This document shows, one piece after another, positions 25,490-33,354 of a stretch of DNA of 36,058 nucleotides. The stretch is taken from positions 1 to 36,058 of the forward strand of contig JAUQPS010000007.1 of NCBI GenBank assembly GCA_030550205.1, read 5' to 3'. Origin of the DNA: a bacterium (GTDB taxonomy: Bacteria > Hydrothermota > Hydrothermia > LBFQ01 > DSFT01). Made by a program: the position numbers and the translations under genes. Within the stretch, counting starts at the first letter, position 1. Each line of letters opens with the position of its first letter. The notes beneath the pieces were generated by a model. It saw only the letters and a list, made by a program, of their open reading frames with translations. It was not told where the DNA came from and did no database searches.

Positions 25490-26476
25490 TTGAAAATTTT
25501 AATAAGATTTCCAAACTGGCTTGGAGATTTGGTAATGTCCATTGGCTTTTATAATAAATTAAAAGAAGCTTTTAATACTGCGAAAATATATGCTATTTCA
25601 AAATCAAGTATATCAGAACTTTTAAAATTATTTGGGAACTTTGAAAAAATTTATGAATTTTCAAAGGAGAAATATAATGGAATTTTTGGAATTTATAAAT
25701 TTTCAAGAGAAATAAAGGATAACTATGATATTTATTTTTCTTTACCAAATTCATTTTCAAGTGCTATAATGGGATTTTTCTCAAATTCAAAGGAAAGGAT
25801 TGGTTATAAGAATGAATTTAGAAACTTTTTACTTACAAAATCATATAAAAAACCAAAAAATCTACATAGAGTCCAAGAGTATTGCTATCTTTTAAAAGAT
25901 TATATTTCAAATCCTTTGGAAAATATAAAAGTTCAATTACATATTGAGCCAGAAAATGATATTTTAAGTTTAAAATCAAAATATAAAATTGCAATAAATA
26001 TAAATTCGGAAGCTCAAAGTAGAAGAATGTCTATTCCTAAATGGACAAAAATTATTGAAATGTTATTAAAAGAATTAGATTGTTATATTATTTTAACAGG
26101 AGCAAAAAAGGATGTAAATAGGGTAAATTGGCTTTTTGAGAGTTTAAAAGATAAAAATAGAGTTATAAATTTAGCTGGAAAAACAAATCTAATAGAACTT
26201 TCAAAAGTTATTAAAGCTTGTGATATAATGTTATCTTCTGATTCTGGTCCTGCCCATCTTTCAAATGCCCTTTTGGTTAAAACAATAGTTTTATTTGGTG
26301 CAGGTGATGAAAGAAATACCGCTCCATATAATAAGAATTTCTTAAAAGTTATAAGATTGAACTTAGATTGCTCACCTTGTTTGAAAAATACTTGTAAATT
26401 TAAAGTTCCTATATGTTTGGAGAATTTAGATGAAACATTAATTGTAAATAGTTTAATAAATTGGTTGGAAAAATAA
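25490..26476 (+). CDS. Glycosyltransferase family 9 protein (ADP-heptose:LPS heptosyltransferase-like)
   Basis: This 328-residue protein resembles WaaF/RfaF. The N-terminal KILIRFPNWLGDLVMSIGF has the acceptor-binding Asp13, and NINSEAQSRRMSIPKWTKII, ILTGAKKDVN and DSGPAHLSNALLVKTIVLFG form the nucleotide-sugar domain. The C-terminus keeps the usual Cys pattern, LDCSPCLKNTCKF. Such enzymes add heptose to the LPS inner core on the cytoplasmic side of the inner membrane. Substrate specificity is inferred from the family only. Initiation is at TTG, since no ATG lies near the conserved N-terminus. The next gene, a ferredoxin, has its own promoter. Confidence 0.88.
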   Translation: MKILIRFPNWLGDLVMSIGFYNKLKEAFNTAKIYAISKSSISELLKLFGNFEKIYEFSKEKYNGIFGIYKFSREIKDNYDIYFSLPNSFSSAIMGFFSNSKERIGYKNEFRNFLLTKSYKKPKNLHRVQEYCYLLKDYISNPLENIKVQLHIEPENDILSLKSKYKIAININSEAQSRRMSIPKWTKIIEMLLKELDCYIILTGAKKDVNRVNWLFESLKDKNRVINLAGKTNLIELSKVIKACDIMLSSDSGPAHLSNALLVKTIVLFGAGDERNTAPYNKNFLKVIRLNLDCSPCLKNTCKFKVPICLENLDETLIVNSLINWLEK

Positions 26477-26478
26477 GC

Positions 26479-26488
26479 TTTAAAATTT
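26479..26488 (+). promoter_or_regulatory. Leaderless-type promoter element for the ferredoxin gene
   Basis: GCTTTAAAATTT overlaps the last base of the GT9 stop region and ends 7 bases before the ATG at 26496. Confidence 0.55.
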
Positions 26489-26495
26489 CAGAGCT

Positions 26496-26789
26496 ATGGC
26501 ATATGTGATAACACAACCTTGTGTAGGAACCAAAAGTGGTGAATGTGTTCAAGTCTGCCCAGTAGATGCCATTCACCCAAGAAGAGATGAAAACTGGGAT
26601 GAAACAACTCAATTATATATTGACCCGGCAACTTGTATAGAATGCGGAGCATGTGCTTCTGTTTGCCCTGTAAGTGCTATATATCAAGAAAATGATGTTC
26701 CAGAAGAATGGAAAAGCTTTATAGAAAAGAATGCAGATTATTATAAGCTAAGTAAAGAGGAATTTAAGGCTAAGTGGGGTTCATTATAG
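26496..26789 (+). CDS. Thermus-type 7Fe ferredoxin ([3Fe-4S][4Fe-4S])
   Basis: This 97-residue, low-potential electron carrier closely follows the seven-iron ferredoxins of Thermus and mycobacteria. The first cluster motif is CVGTKSGECVQVCP, with Cys at positions 9, 16 and 20 and a longer loop that suits a [3Fe-4S] cluster. The second is CIECGACASVCP, a standard CxxCxxC...CP set for [4Fe-4S]. The tail DVPEEWKSFIEKN is characteristic of this type. The start follows a promoter element without a Shine-Dalgarno site. A hairpin at the stop codon may end the message. A partner enzyme is not evident; the nearby genes do not use ferredoxin as far as I can see. Confidence 0.94.
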   Translation: MAYVITQPCVGTKSGECVQVCPVDAIHPRRDENWDETTQLYIDPATCIECGACASVCPVSAIYQENDVPEEWKSFIEKNADYYKLSKEEFKAKWGSL

Positions 26790-28504
26790 GGACCTTTGGT
26801 CCCTTTCTCTTAAACAATTTAGATTATTATTATCTTTCAAAATCATTACATAATTATGGACTTAATTTAAATGATTTAGGCTATAAAAAAGATATTTCCG
26901 TAGAAACTCAATTAAAACCAAAAGGATTTTTAGAAATTTTAAAAAGCCCATTAAAAATTGATACCCTTGCTTTTAAGTTATCTCAAAAAAACTTATTTCT
27001 TCAACTTGAAGCAATTTTAAATGATTATTATAACTTAAACATAACTGGTCCTTATAACATAATAATAAATACAGATACTATGTTTAGCAATTTTGATATT
27101 CCCATTCAAGAAGCTTTAATTAGATTTATTCAAACTTCAAAAATTTATTCATTTTACATAGAACACATAGGAATTAGTCTTGATAGAGCAGAAAGTTTAA
27201 TTCAATTTGCAAAAGAGCAAATTTTAAATGATAGTTCAAATATATCAGAAGATAGTATAATTAGTTATCTGCAAAATGTAGATTTTAAAAACTTCTATTA
27301 TGCAAATTTAACCCTTTTAAATGCATTTTTAAATTTAAAGGAAGCAGTAAAATCATTAAAGGGCAAAGATATTAATGTTATTTATGAAACAGAATTTGGA
27401 AAAATTGTTATTACTGATAGTTTGATGCCATCAGATAGTGATTTTATTTATATAAATACAAAAGGTAATCAGCATTATAAAAGTATATGTAAGGTAAATG
27501 TTAGAATTTGTGCATTTATAGACCTTGAAGGCAATGATATATATGAATTAGATAGTCTATCAATTTATTCTGAACTTGGAGCAGTGTTTTTTTATGATGA
27601 AGAGGGAAATGATATTTATAAGTGTTTAAATTTTTGTATTTCTTCTACAATTTTAGGTATTTCATATTTTGAAGAGAATAAGGGGGATGATTTTTATGAT
27701 GTTGGAAAATTTACAATTTCTTCAAGCTTTTATGGAATATCAATTTTTGTTGATAATGAAGGAGATGATATTTATAGGGCAGTCAATCATGCATTAAGTT
27801 TTAGCTCTATTTGGGGTGTTAGTATATTTAAGGATGTGAAAGGAAATGATATTTATTATATTGGGAGATTTTATGAGCATAAACCCCTTTGGAAAGATGA
27901 ATATTATTCCTTAGGACTTGGATTTTCCATAGGATTGAGAGAAAAAATTGCAGGAGGATTTTCTTTATTTATTGATTATGAAGGGAATGATATTTATAAT
28001 TGTGGAACATATTGTATTGGTTCAAGTTATTGGTATTCAACAAGTATTTTCATAGATATAAAGGGAAATGATAGATATATTGGAACAGAATATGGAATTG
28101 GAGCAGGTATTCATGTTGGTATCGGAGCATTTTTTGATTTAGAAGGAAATGATAGTTATTTATTTAAGGCAGGTCCTTCTATCGGAAGTGCACATGATTT
28201 TAGTATAGGATTTTTTTATGATAAATTAGGAGATGATATTTATTATGTTTCAGGGGGTATAGGAAATAGTATAGCAAATGGGCTTGGAATTTTTATAGAT
28301 AGTGAGGGAAATGATAGTTATAATTTTATTGAATATGATTTAAGTTGTGGAGCAAGCCAAAAATTAGATAAACAAAGGGAATTATTAGGGATTGGAATTT
28401 TTATTGATATTAAAGGTAATGATAAATATCCTATTTTTTCAAGTTGTAAAAATAATTCCATTTGGAGAAAAGGGGATATTGGAATTGGATTTGATGGAGA
28501 ATAA
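26774..28504 (+). CDS. GNDxY-repeat protein of unknown function
   Basis: This 576-residue protein has two parts. Residues 1-235 are helical and unrecognised. Residues 224-552 carry a repeat with consensus F-x-D-x-[EK]-G-[ND]-D-x-Y. I count 11 good copies, beginning at residues 248, 273, 299, 325, 352, 399, 426, 453, 481, 507 and 543, plus a degenerate one at 224. Most are 25-28 residues apart. Between motifs come short alternating hydrophobic strands and Gly/Ser, which suggests a beta-solenoid whose turns bind cations through the Asp residues. The repeats look like RTX nonapeptides in composition but have a different period. No signal peptide is clear. The GTG start at 26774 overlaps the ferredoxin gene, and no other standard start lies before the conserved part, so the N-terminus is uncertain. 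Confidence 0.65.
   Translation: MGFIIGTFGPFLLNNLDYYYLSKSLHNYGLNLNDLGYKKDISVETQLKPKGFLEILKSPLKIDTLAFKLSQKNLFLQLEAILNDYYNLNITGPYNIIINTDTMFSNFDIPIQEALIRFIQTSKIYSFYIEHIGISLDRAESLIQFAKEQILNDSSNISEDSIISYLQNVDFKNFYYANLTLLNAFLNLKEAVKSLKGKDINVIYETEFGKIVITDSLMPSDSDFIYINTKGNQHYKSICKVNVRICAFIDLEGNDIYELDSLSIYSELGAVFFYDEEGNDIYKCLNFCISSTILGISYFEENKGDDFYDVGKFTISSSFYGISIFVDNEGDDIYRAVNHALSFSSIWGVSIFKDVKGNDIYYIGRFYEHKPLWKDEYYSLGLGFSIGLREKIAGGFSLFIDYEGNDIYNCGTYCIGSSYWYSTSIFIDIKGNDRYIGTEYGIGAGIHVGIGAFFDLEGNDSYLFKAGPSIGSAHDFSIGFFYDKLGDDIYYVSGGIGNSIANGLGIFIDSEGNDSYNFIEYDLSCGASQKLDKQRELLGIGIFIDIKGNDKYPIFSSCKNNSIWRKGDIGIGFDGE
26788..26811 (+). terminator. Hairpin with T-rich tail after the ferredoxin gene
   Basis: AGGGACC TTT GGTCCCT forms a 7-bp stem with a 3-base loop, followed by TTCTCTT. 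It begins in the ferredoxin stop codon. It is the only strong intrinsic-terminator-like structure I found in the window. It lies inside the 5' end of the next reading frame, so translation from GTG 26774 would run through it. Confidence 0.6.
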
Positions 28505-28515
28505 TTAAAAAATAC

Positions 28516-28525
28516 CTTAAAATTT
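28516..28525 (+). promoter_or_regulatory. Leaderless-type promoter element for the 28533 gene
   Basis: CTTAAAATTT ends 7 bases before the ATG at 28533, in a 28-base gap after the repeat-protein stop. Confidence 0.5.
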
Positions 28526-28532
28526 AAAAGCT

Positions 28533-29177
28533 ATGAAAGAATTTTTTTTAATTTTTTTATTATACTTTCAACAAGAAGATATAAAATTCGTAAAGGGAAA
28601 GGAATTTGCCTCTGTTGAAAAAGAACCCTTAGAAGGATGGTGGGCTCTTGTTGAAAAAGGAGATAGCGGTTATGAAGTTATACCTACAAAATTAACAAGA
28701 AGTAAAAGTTCTATATACTGTGAGCCAGCTGGTGATACTATTAATTTTTACACTTATAAGGCAGAAATTAATAATGCTTATATTCTTTTATATGGATTAA
28801 AACTTCAAAAAGGTTTTATTCAAAGGATAAAAGGGAAAATAGAAAAAACAACTTTAAGCAATGAAAATCTAGAAAAGATAAAATCTATAACTTTTACATA
28901 TGAAGGAAAGGAATATAAAATATGGTTTGAGGGGAATAAATTTGAGGGTGGGAATCTTTTAATTAGGAGAGGTGATAAAATAGATACTATTTTAGATGTG
29001 GCTACATCGCTTGAAGAAGTAAAGGCATTTGATTTGAATAAAGATAAGAGGCTTGATTTTATTATTACATTTAATTCCTTAGGTCTTGGATTTGAGTCAG
29101 ATGTTATATTACTTATCTCAGAAAATGAAAGTTATAAAATTATTCAAAGTCAAAAGGATGGTATTTGCGGAGAATAA
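28533..29177 (+). CDS. Exported hypothetical protein
   Basis: This 214-residue protein has a short hydrophobic N-terminus (MKEFFLIFLLYF), probably a signal peptide. The mature part is mostly predicted beta strand. Near the C-terminus FDLNKDKRLDFIITF looks like a calcium-binding loop of the FG-GAP/VCBS or dockerin-like kind (DxNxDxxxD), which often occurs in surface proteins. I do not recognise the family as a whole. It is the first gene of a short unit with the two membrane proteins that follow. The next gene's ribosome site lies directly after its stop. Confidence 0.55.
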   Translation: MKEFFLIFLLYFQQEDIKFVKGKEFASVEKEPLEGWWALVEKGDSGYEVIPTKLTRSKSSIYCEPAGDTINFYTYKAEINNAYILLYGLKLQKGFIQRIKGKIEKTTLSNENLEKIKSITFTYEGKEYKIWFEGNKFEGGNLLIRRGDKIDTILDVATSLEEVKAFDLNKDKRLDFIITFNSLGLGFESDVILLISENESYKIIQSQKDGICGE

Positions 29178-29183
29178 AAGGAG
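29178..29183 (+). promoter_or_regulatory. Shine-Dalgarno site deciding the start at 29192
   Basis: AAGGAG directly after the preceding stop codon and 8 bases before ATG 29192. Confidence 0.7.
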
Positions 29184-29191
29184 ATGAGATT

Positions 29192-30148
29192 ATGGAAATT
29201 TTGAATATTTTGGGGTTTCTTTTGATTTTATATTTATTTATGATTGGAATCTCTTATGTTGTAAGAAAGTTCTTTGCAAAAAATTATCTTTTTAATTTTC
29301 TACTTGCTCCTCTTGTAACACTCATTTTTATAATCATCCTACAAATCCTTTTATCCTTACCACCTCCATACTTCGAAAATTTGATGATTTCTTTGATTTT
29401 AGGAATAATAATAGGCTTTATTGCATTTTTCTGGATTGTGAAATATATGAAAAGTTTAGGGATAAATACACGTATGAAAATAGAACAAACTTTCTTATAT
29501 GATGTTTTTACTTATCCTATACTTTTAGGGTTTATTCTAATGATAATATTATTAATATTTTCAAAAATTGCAGCCTTAGGCATTTTTGGTATTATGGTAG
29601 GAAATTTATTGGGATTGGGATATAGCACAGGATATAATTTAAAGATTATTGATGAGCATCAAACAGCTATTAAGATTGTAGAATATTTAAAATCCATATT
29701 GAAAGATATTGAAAATATTTTAATACTTAATGATTATAATGGAATTTTAGCACTTAATTTAGCAAGATATGGGAAATATAATATTTCCATAGTTGCACCA
29801 GAAATGCACATTAAAAAATTAAACAAAATTTTTGAAAAGGAAGGTTTAAAGGTTAATATATTAGAAGGTTTAGATGTAGAATTTTCACTTCCCCTTTTGG
29901 AACCTGAAAATAAATTTGATATTATTGTAATAAAGGACTTTAAAGATGAGCTTACATCAAAAGATGTATTAAAAGAAGCTCTTTCTCTTCTTAAAGAAAA
30001 TGGATACATTTGCATAATTTCTGGTGGAGGATATGAATTTAAAAAGGAGATATTAAATGAATTGAAATTACAAGATATTTCCGAAGTTTCTGTAAAATTA
30101 TCACCTGATGTAAATTGCTATATAGTTTATGGTAAAAAGCAAATATGA
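29192..30148 (+). CDS. Membrane protein with C-terminal methyltransferase-like domain
   Basis: This 318-residue protein has four or so membrane helices in its first half (about residues 2-140). The soluble second half has the alternating strand/helix pattern of a Rossmann-type SAM methyltransferase: a first strand NILILNDYNGILALNLARYG, then NISIVAPE, NILEGLD, FDIIVIKDF and ENGYICIIS. The first loop lacks the usual Gly-x-Gly of the SAM site, so catalysis is doubtful. I know of no characterised protein with this layout. The start is the ATG at 29192, supported by AAGGAG 8 bases upstream; an upstream TTG at 29165 would lie within the previous gene. The stop overlaps the next ATG. Confidence 0.6.
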   Translation: MEILNILGFLLILYLFMIGISYVVRKFFAKNYLFNFLLAPLVTLIFIIILQILLSLPPPYFENLMISLILGIIIGFIAFFWIVKYMKSLGINTRMKIEQTFLYDVFTYPILLGFILMIILLIFSKIAALGIFGIMVGNLLGLGYSTGYNLKIIDEHQTAIKIVEYLKSILKDIENILILNDYNGILALNLARYGKYNISIVAPEMHIKKLNKIFEKEGLKVNILEGLDVEFSLPLLEPENKFDIIVIKDFKDELTSKDVLKEALSLLKENGYICIISGGGYEFKKEILNELKLQDISEVSVKLSPDVNCYIVYGKKQI

Positions 30149-30729
30149 ATTTGAAAGAAATTTTAATTCTTATAGGTTTTATTTCTGGAATCGCACTTTT
30201 TATTACTTTCTTTCTTTTACTCCTACTTAGAGAAAAAGAAGAAATACCTGAAATTAATTCTCCAAGAGAGCTTATTATAGTTATTATTATAGGAATAGAA
30301 ATTTTGATATTAAGTTTTTCCATTAGTATGATAGGTATAGGAAATTTATTAGAAGAAATCCAACTTATAAAAAGTATGGAAATTAAAAAAACTGGAATAA
30401 GAACAATGGCAATTATAAAAGAAAATGAAAAAACATATGAATTAGAATTTACAACTTATGATGGAAAAATAATAAAAAAAGAATATAATGAATCCGCTTT
30501 TGGTATTAAACTCTATTTGGGCTTTTCAACTCAAAAACAAATTCCTGTTGTTTATAATGGAAAAAATCCAAAAGAAGTAGTAATAGATGTGTGGTGGATA
30601 AAATATGTTAATTTGCTTCCATGGGTTTTCGTAGTCTCAGGACTTTGTTTTTTTGGAATTTTAATTATTGTAGGTAGTTTAAAGAAATTGATAGAACAGA
30701 ACCAAAAAGAAAAACAGCAATTGCTTTAA
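30145..30729 (+). CDS. DUF3592-like membrane protein
   Basis: This 194-residue protein has membrane helices at about residues 6-28, 44-68 and 152-174. Between the last two lies a soluble beta-rich part with TYELEFTTYDGKIIKKEY, and VVYNGKNPKEVVID just before the last helix. That layout, with a VxYxxxNP motif before the final helix, is typical of DUF3592 proteins, whose function is unknown. The ATG overlaps the stop of the gene before it. Its last codons and stop lie in the first copy of the 29-bp direct repeat (30719-30747), so its natural C-terminus may have been altered by the insertion described there. Confidence 0.6.
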   Translation: MNLKEILILIGFISGIALFITFFLLLLLREKEEIPEINSPRELIIVIIIGIEILILSFSISMIGIGNLLEEIQLIKSMEIKKTGIRTMAIIKENEKTYELEFTTYDGKIIKKEYNESAFGIKLYLGFSTQKQIPVVYNGKNPKEVVIDVWWIKYVNLLPWVFVVSGLCFFGILIIVGSLKKLIEQNQKEKQQLL

Positions 30730-30747
30730 AATTTTAAATGGTTATCA
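30719..30747 (+). repeat. 29-bp direct repeat, left copy
   Basis: It matches 31719-31747 at 28 of 29 positions (T/C difference at 30743). The repeat consists of the promoter element plus the ATG and first three codons (MVI) of the carboxyltransferase gene downstream. The starts of the two copies are exactly 1000 bp apart. Confidence 0.9.
30725..30734 (+). promoter_or_regulatory. Promoter element in the left repeat copy
   Basis: GCTTTAAAATTT overlaps the stop of the DUF3592-like gene and ends 3 bases before ATG 30738. It probably drives the remnant and the methyltransferase. Confidence 0.5.
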
Positions 30748-30962
30748 TGAATACAAAATCAAAACTTTGGATAAAACTTTGTAAGGATGGCGAAATAATA
30801 TGGGAAAAGACATATGGAAGTCCTTTTGATGATTTAGTTTATACAGTTCATCAAACAAGAAACGGTAATTTTATTTTATCCGGCTATAGAACGCCTAACA
30901 GATATGATTATGATGGATGTATTATGAAAATTGATAAAAAGGGAAATGTACTAAAAAGATAG
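30738..30962 (+). CDS. Single-blade beta-propeller remnant
   Basis: This 74-residue reading frame holds one repeat of the delta-60/beta-propeller kind found in large secreted proteins: GEIIWEKTYGSPFDDLVYTV, then GNFILSGYRTP, then CIMKIDKKGNV. Full proteins have many such blades and a signal peptide; this has neither. Its first three residues, MVI, come from the repeated start of the carboxyltransferase gene, so the frame looks like an accidental join of that start to a piece of propeller gene. An internal ATG at 30747 is an alternative start. A functional product is unlikely, though it is probably transcribed. Confidence 0.5.
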   Translation: MVIMNTKSKLWIKLCKDGEIIWEKTYGSPFDDLVYTVHQTRNGNFILSGYRTPNRYDYDGCIMKIDKKGNVLKR

Positions 30963-30972
30963 GGAAATTAAA

Positions 30973-31737
30973 ATGAAAGAGGAAAAAATTGACAAATTTG
31001 CATCTAACTTAAAAGCTGTTTTTGAAGCAAATGATTATTTATACTTCTATAAGGATGTATTGACAGAAGAAAGAACAAATAAGGAAGTTGAATTTCTTAC
31101 AAAAGAACTAGAACTTAATAGTCCGATGAAAATTCTTGATCTTGCTTGTGGATATGGAAGACATGCAAATCGCTTAGCAGAACTCGGGCATAATGTTACA
31201 GGAGTTGATATTAACTCCGATTTTCTTGAAATTGCAAAAAATGAAGCAAAAGAGAAGGGGTTAAGTGTTGAATACATCAGAGAAGACATGCGCAAAATAT
31301 CATTCTATGAGGAATTTGATAGAGTGCTTTTACTTTTTACTTCTTTTGGATATTTTGAAGATAACGAAAACTTCTTAGTTCTTAAAAATGTAGCAAATGC
31401 TCTAAAACCAAATGGATTATTTTGTTTTGATATACTCAACCGTGATACTTTCTTAAAGAATTTTCCACCATACATTGTAGAAGAAAAAGGAAATGATTTA
31501 ATGATAGATAGAATTACTTTTGATAGCACCACGGGAAGGATTTATAATAGAAGAATTTATATTAGAGATGGTAAAAGGAAAGATGCCCCTTTTTTTGTGA
31601 GACTTTACAATCCAACGGAGATAAAAGAATTATTAAAAAGAGTTGGACTTTCAATTCAAAAAATTTATGCTGATTTTGACTCAAAACCCTTTACATCCGA
31701 ATCAAAAAGAATAGTAATAATTGCTTTAAAATTTTAA
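30973..31737 (+). CDS. SAM-dependent methyltransferase (class I)
   Basis: This 254-residue protein has the class I methyltransferase motifs: motif I ILDLACGYGRHANRLAELG (about 52-70), an acidic residue at the end of strand 2 in VTGVDIN, and the later LLFTSFGYFEDNENF and LKPNGLFCFDIL blocks. It has no target-recognition region that would reveal the substrate. TAGGGA lies 9 bases before the ATG. Codon choice is slightly different from its neighbours: three CGN arginine codons and several CTC/GGG/ACG codons appear, where adjacent genes use AGA, TTA and GGA almost only. Together with the flanking direct repeats this suggests acquisition from elsewhere. Its last codons and stop lie in the right repeat copy. 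Confidence 0.85.
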   Translation: MKEEKIDKFASNLKAVFEANDYLYFYKDVLTEERTNKEVEFLTKELELNSPMKILDLACGYGRHANRLAELGHNVTGVDINSDFLEIAKNEAKEKGLSVEYIREDMRKISFYEEFDRVLLLFTSFGYFEDNENFLVLKNVANALKPNGLFCFDILNRDTFLKNFPPYIVEEKGNDLMIDRITFDSTTGRIYNRRIYIRDGKRKDAPFFVRLYNPTEIKELLKRVGLSIQKIYADFDSKPFTSESKRIVIIALKF

Positions 31738-31747
31738 ATGGTCATCA
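31719..31747 (+). repeat. 29-bp direct repeat, right copy
   Basis: Partner of 30719-30747; it contains the presumably original promoter and start of the carboxyltransferase gene and also encodes the last residues (IALKF) of the methyltransferase. Confidence 0.9.
31725..31734 (+). promoter_or_regulatory. Promoter element of the carboxyltransferase gene
   Basis: GCTTTAAAATTT ends 3 bases before the ATG at 31738 and includes the methyltransferase's last codons. Confidence 0.5.
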
Positions 31748-33354
31748 AAAGCCAAATTAGTATAAATAGTTCTGAATTTAAAGAAAACTACGAATATAAC
31801 AAAGCACTTGTAGAGGAATATAAAAGAATTTTAGAGGAAGTAAGGAATAAAAGGGATGAGAGAGCAGTTAAATTACAAAAAGAAAGGAAAAAATTATTAG
31901 CAAGGGAAAGAGTTTTAAAACTTATAGATCCAAATACTCCATTTTTTGAGCTTTCACCCTTAGCAGCATATAATTTATATAATAATGAAGTGCCACAAGC
32001 GGGAATAATTACAGGAATAGGAATTGTTGAAGGAAAAGAAGTTGTAATTGTAGCAAATGATAGCACTGTTAAAGGTGGCACATATTTTCCAGAAACAATA
32101 AAAAAACATATAAGAGCACAAGAAATAGCACTTGAAAATAATTTACCAATTATATATCTTGTAGATTCTGGTGGAGTATTTTTGCCAGTTCAAGCGGAAG
32201 TATTTCCTGATAAATATCACTTTGGAAGGATATTTTATAATCAAGCATTAATGTCAAGCTTAGGAATTCCACAAATTGCTTGTGTTATGGGTATGTGCAC
32301 AGCTGGTGGAGCTTATGTTCCCGCTATGAGTGATGAAAATGTTATTGTAAGAAATCAAGGAACAATATATTTAGGAGGTCCCCCACTTGTTAAAGCAGCA
32401 ACAGGTGAAGAAGTAACAGAAGAAGAACTTGGTGGTGGTTATTTACATTCTTATATTTCTGGGGTAACAGATCATCTTGCAGAAAATGATGAGCATGCTA
32501 TTGAAATTGTAAGAAGTATTATTAGAAATTTAAATAGGATTAAAAAACTTGATTTTATAGAAATTACAGAACCAGAAGAGCCTTTATATGATATAGATGA
32601 AATTCTTGGAATAATTCCAAAAGATATTTACAAGCCATTTGATATAAGGGAAGTAATTGCAAGGATTGTAGATGGGAGTAGATTTGATGAATTTAAAAAG
32701 AATTACGGACAAACCCTTGTTTGTGGATTTGCAAGAATAAAAGGTATTCCTGTTGGAATAATAGGAAATAATGGGGTTTTATTTTCTGAAAGTGCTTTAA
32801 AAGGTGCTCATTTTATAATGCTTTGTTCTCAAAGAAAAATTCCACTTATATTTTTACAAAATATAACGGGATTTATGGTAGGAAAATTTTATGAAGAACA
32901 AGGTATTACAAAACATGGAGCAAAAATGGTTCAAGCGGTAAGCACTACCCAAGTTCCAAAAATTACAATTATTGTAGGCTCTTCACATGGAGCTGGAAAT
33001 TATGCAATGGCTGGTAGAGCCTATAATCCAAGATTTCTATTAATGTATCCATTTAGTAGAATTTCAGTAATGGGAGCAGAGCAAGCTTTTACTGTTATGA
33101 AAATTATAACTGAAAATAAATATAAAAGGATGAATAAAGAAGTGCCACAAGAAGAAATTGAAAAAATAAGAAAGGAAATATATCAAAAATATGAATATGA
33201 AAGTTCTGCTTATTATTCAACTGCAAGATTATGGGATGATGGAATTATTGATCCAAGAGATACAAGAGAAATTCTTGGATTTTTACTTTCAGTATGCTTA
33301 AATAAACCAATCGAAGATTATTCAAATAAATCTTGGCCTGTATTTAGGATGTAA
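31738..33354 (+). CDS. Acyl-CoA carboxylase carboxyltransferase (methylcrotonyl-CoA carboxylase beta type)
   Basis: This 538-residue crotonase-fold carboxyltransferase moves CO2 from carboxybiotin to an acyl-CoA. The sequence follows the methylcrotonyl-CoA carboxylase beta branch more than the propionyl branch: [63 protein letters not shown] and late GAEQAFTVM. Both oxyanion-hole glycine regions are present. The usual biotin carboxylase/biotin carrier partner and the leucine-breakdown genes are not in the window, so the substrate remains open. The first 3 codons lie in the direct repeat. The stop overlaps the convergent grpE gene by 11 bases. Confidence 0.9.
   Translation: MVIKSQISINSSEFKENYEYNKALVEEYKRILEEVRNKRDERAVKLQKERKKLLARERVLKLIDPNTPFFELSPLAAYNLYNNEVPQAGIITGIGIVEGKEVVIVANDSTVKGGTYFPETIKKHIRAQEIALENNLPIIYLVDSGGVFLPVQAEVFPDKYHFGRIFYNQALMSSLGIPQIACVMGMCTAGGAYVPAMSDENVIVRNQGTIYLGGPPLVKAATGEEVTEEELGGGYLHSYISGVTDHLAENDEHAIEIVRSIIRNLNRIKKLDFIEITEPEEPLYDIDEILGIIPKDIYKPFDIREVIARIVDGSRFDEFKKNYGQTLVCGFARIKGIPVGIIGNNGVLFSESALKGAHFIMLCSQRKIPLIFLQNITGFMVGKFYEEQGITKHGAKMVQAVSTTQVPKITIIVGSSHGAGNYAMAGRAYNPRFLLMYPFSRISVMGAEQAFTVMKIITENKYKRMNKEVPQEEIEKIRKEIYQKYEYESSAYYSTARLWDDGIIDPRDTREILGFLLSVCLNKPIEDYSNKSWPVFRM

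Noticed and set aside
27515-28429. RTX (hemolysin-type) calcium repeats
   Set aside because: The motif period is about 27 residues rather than 9, and the GGxGxD core is absent.
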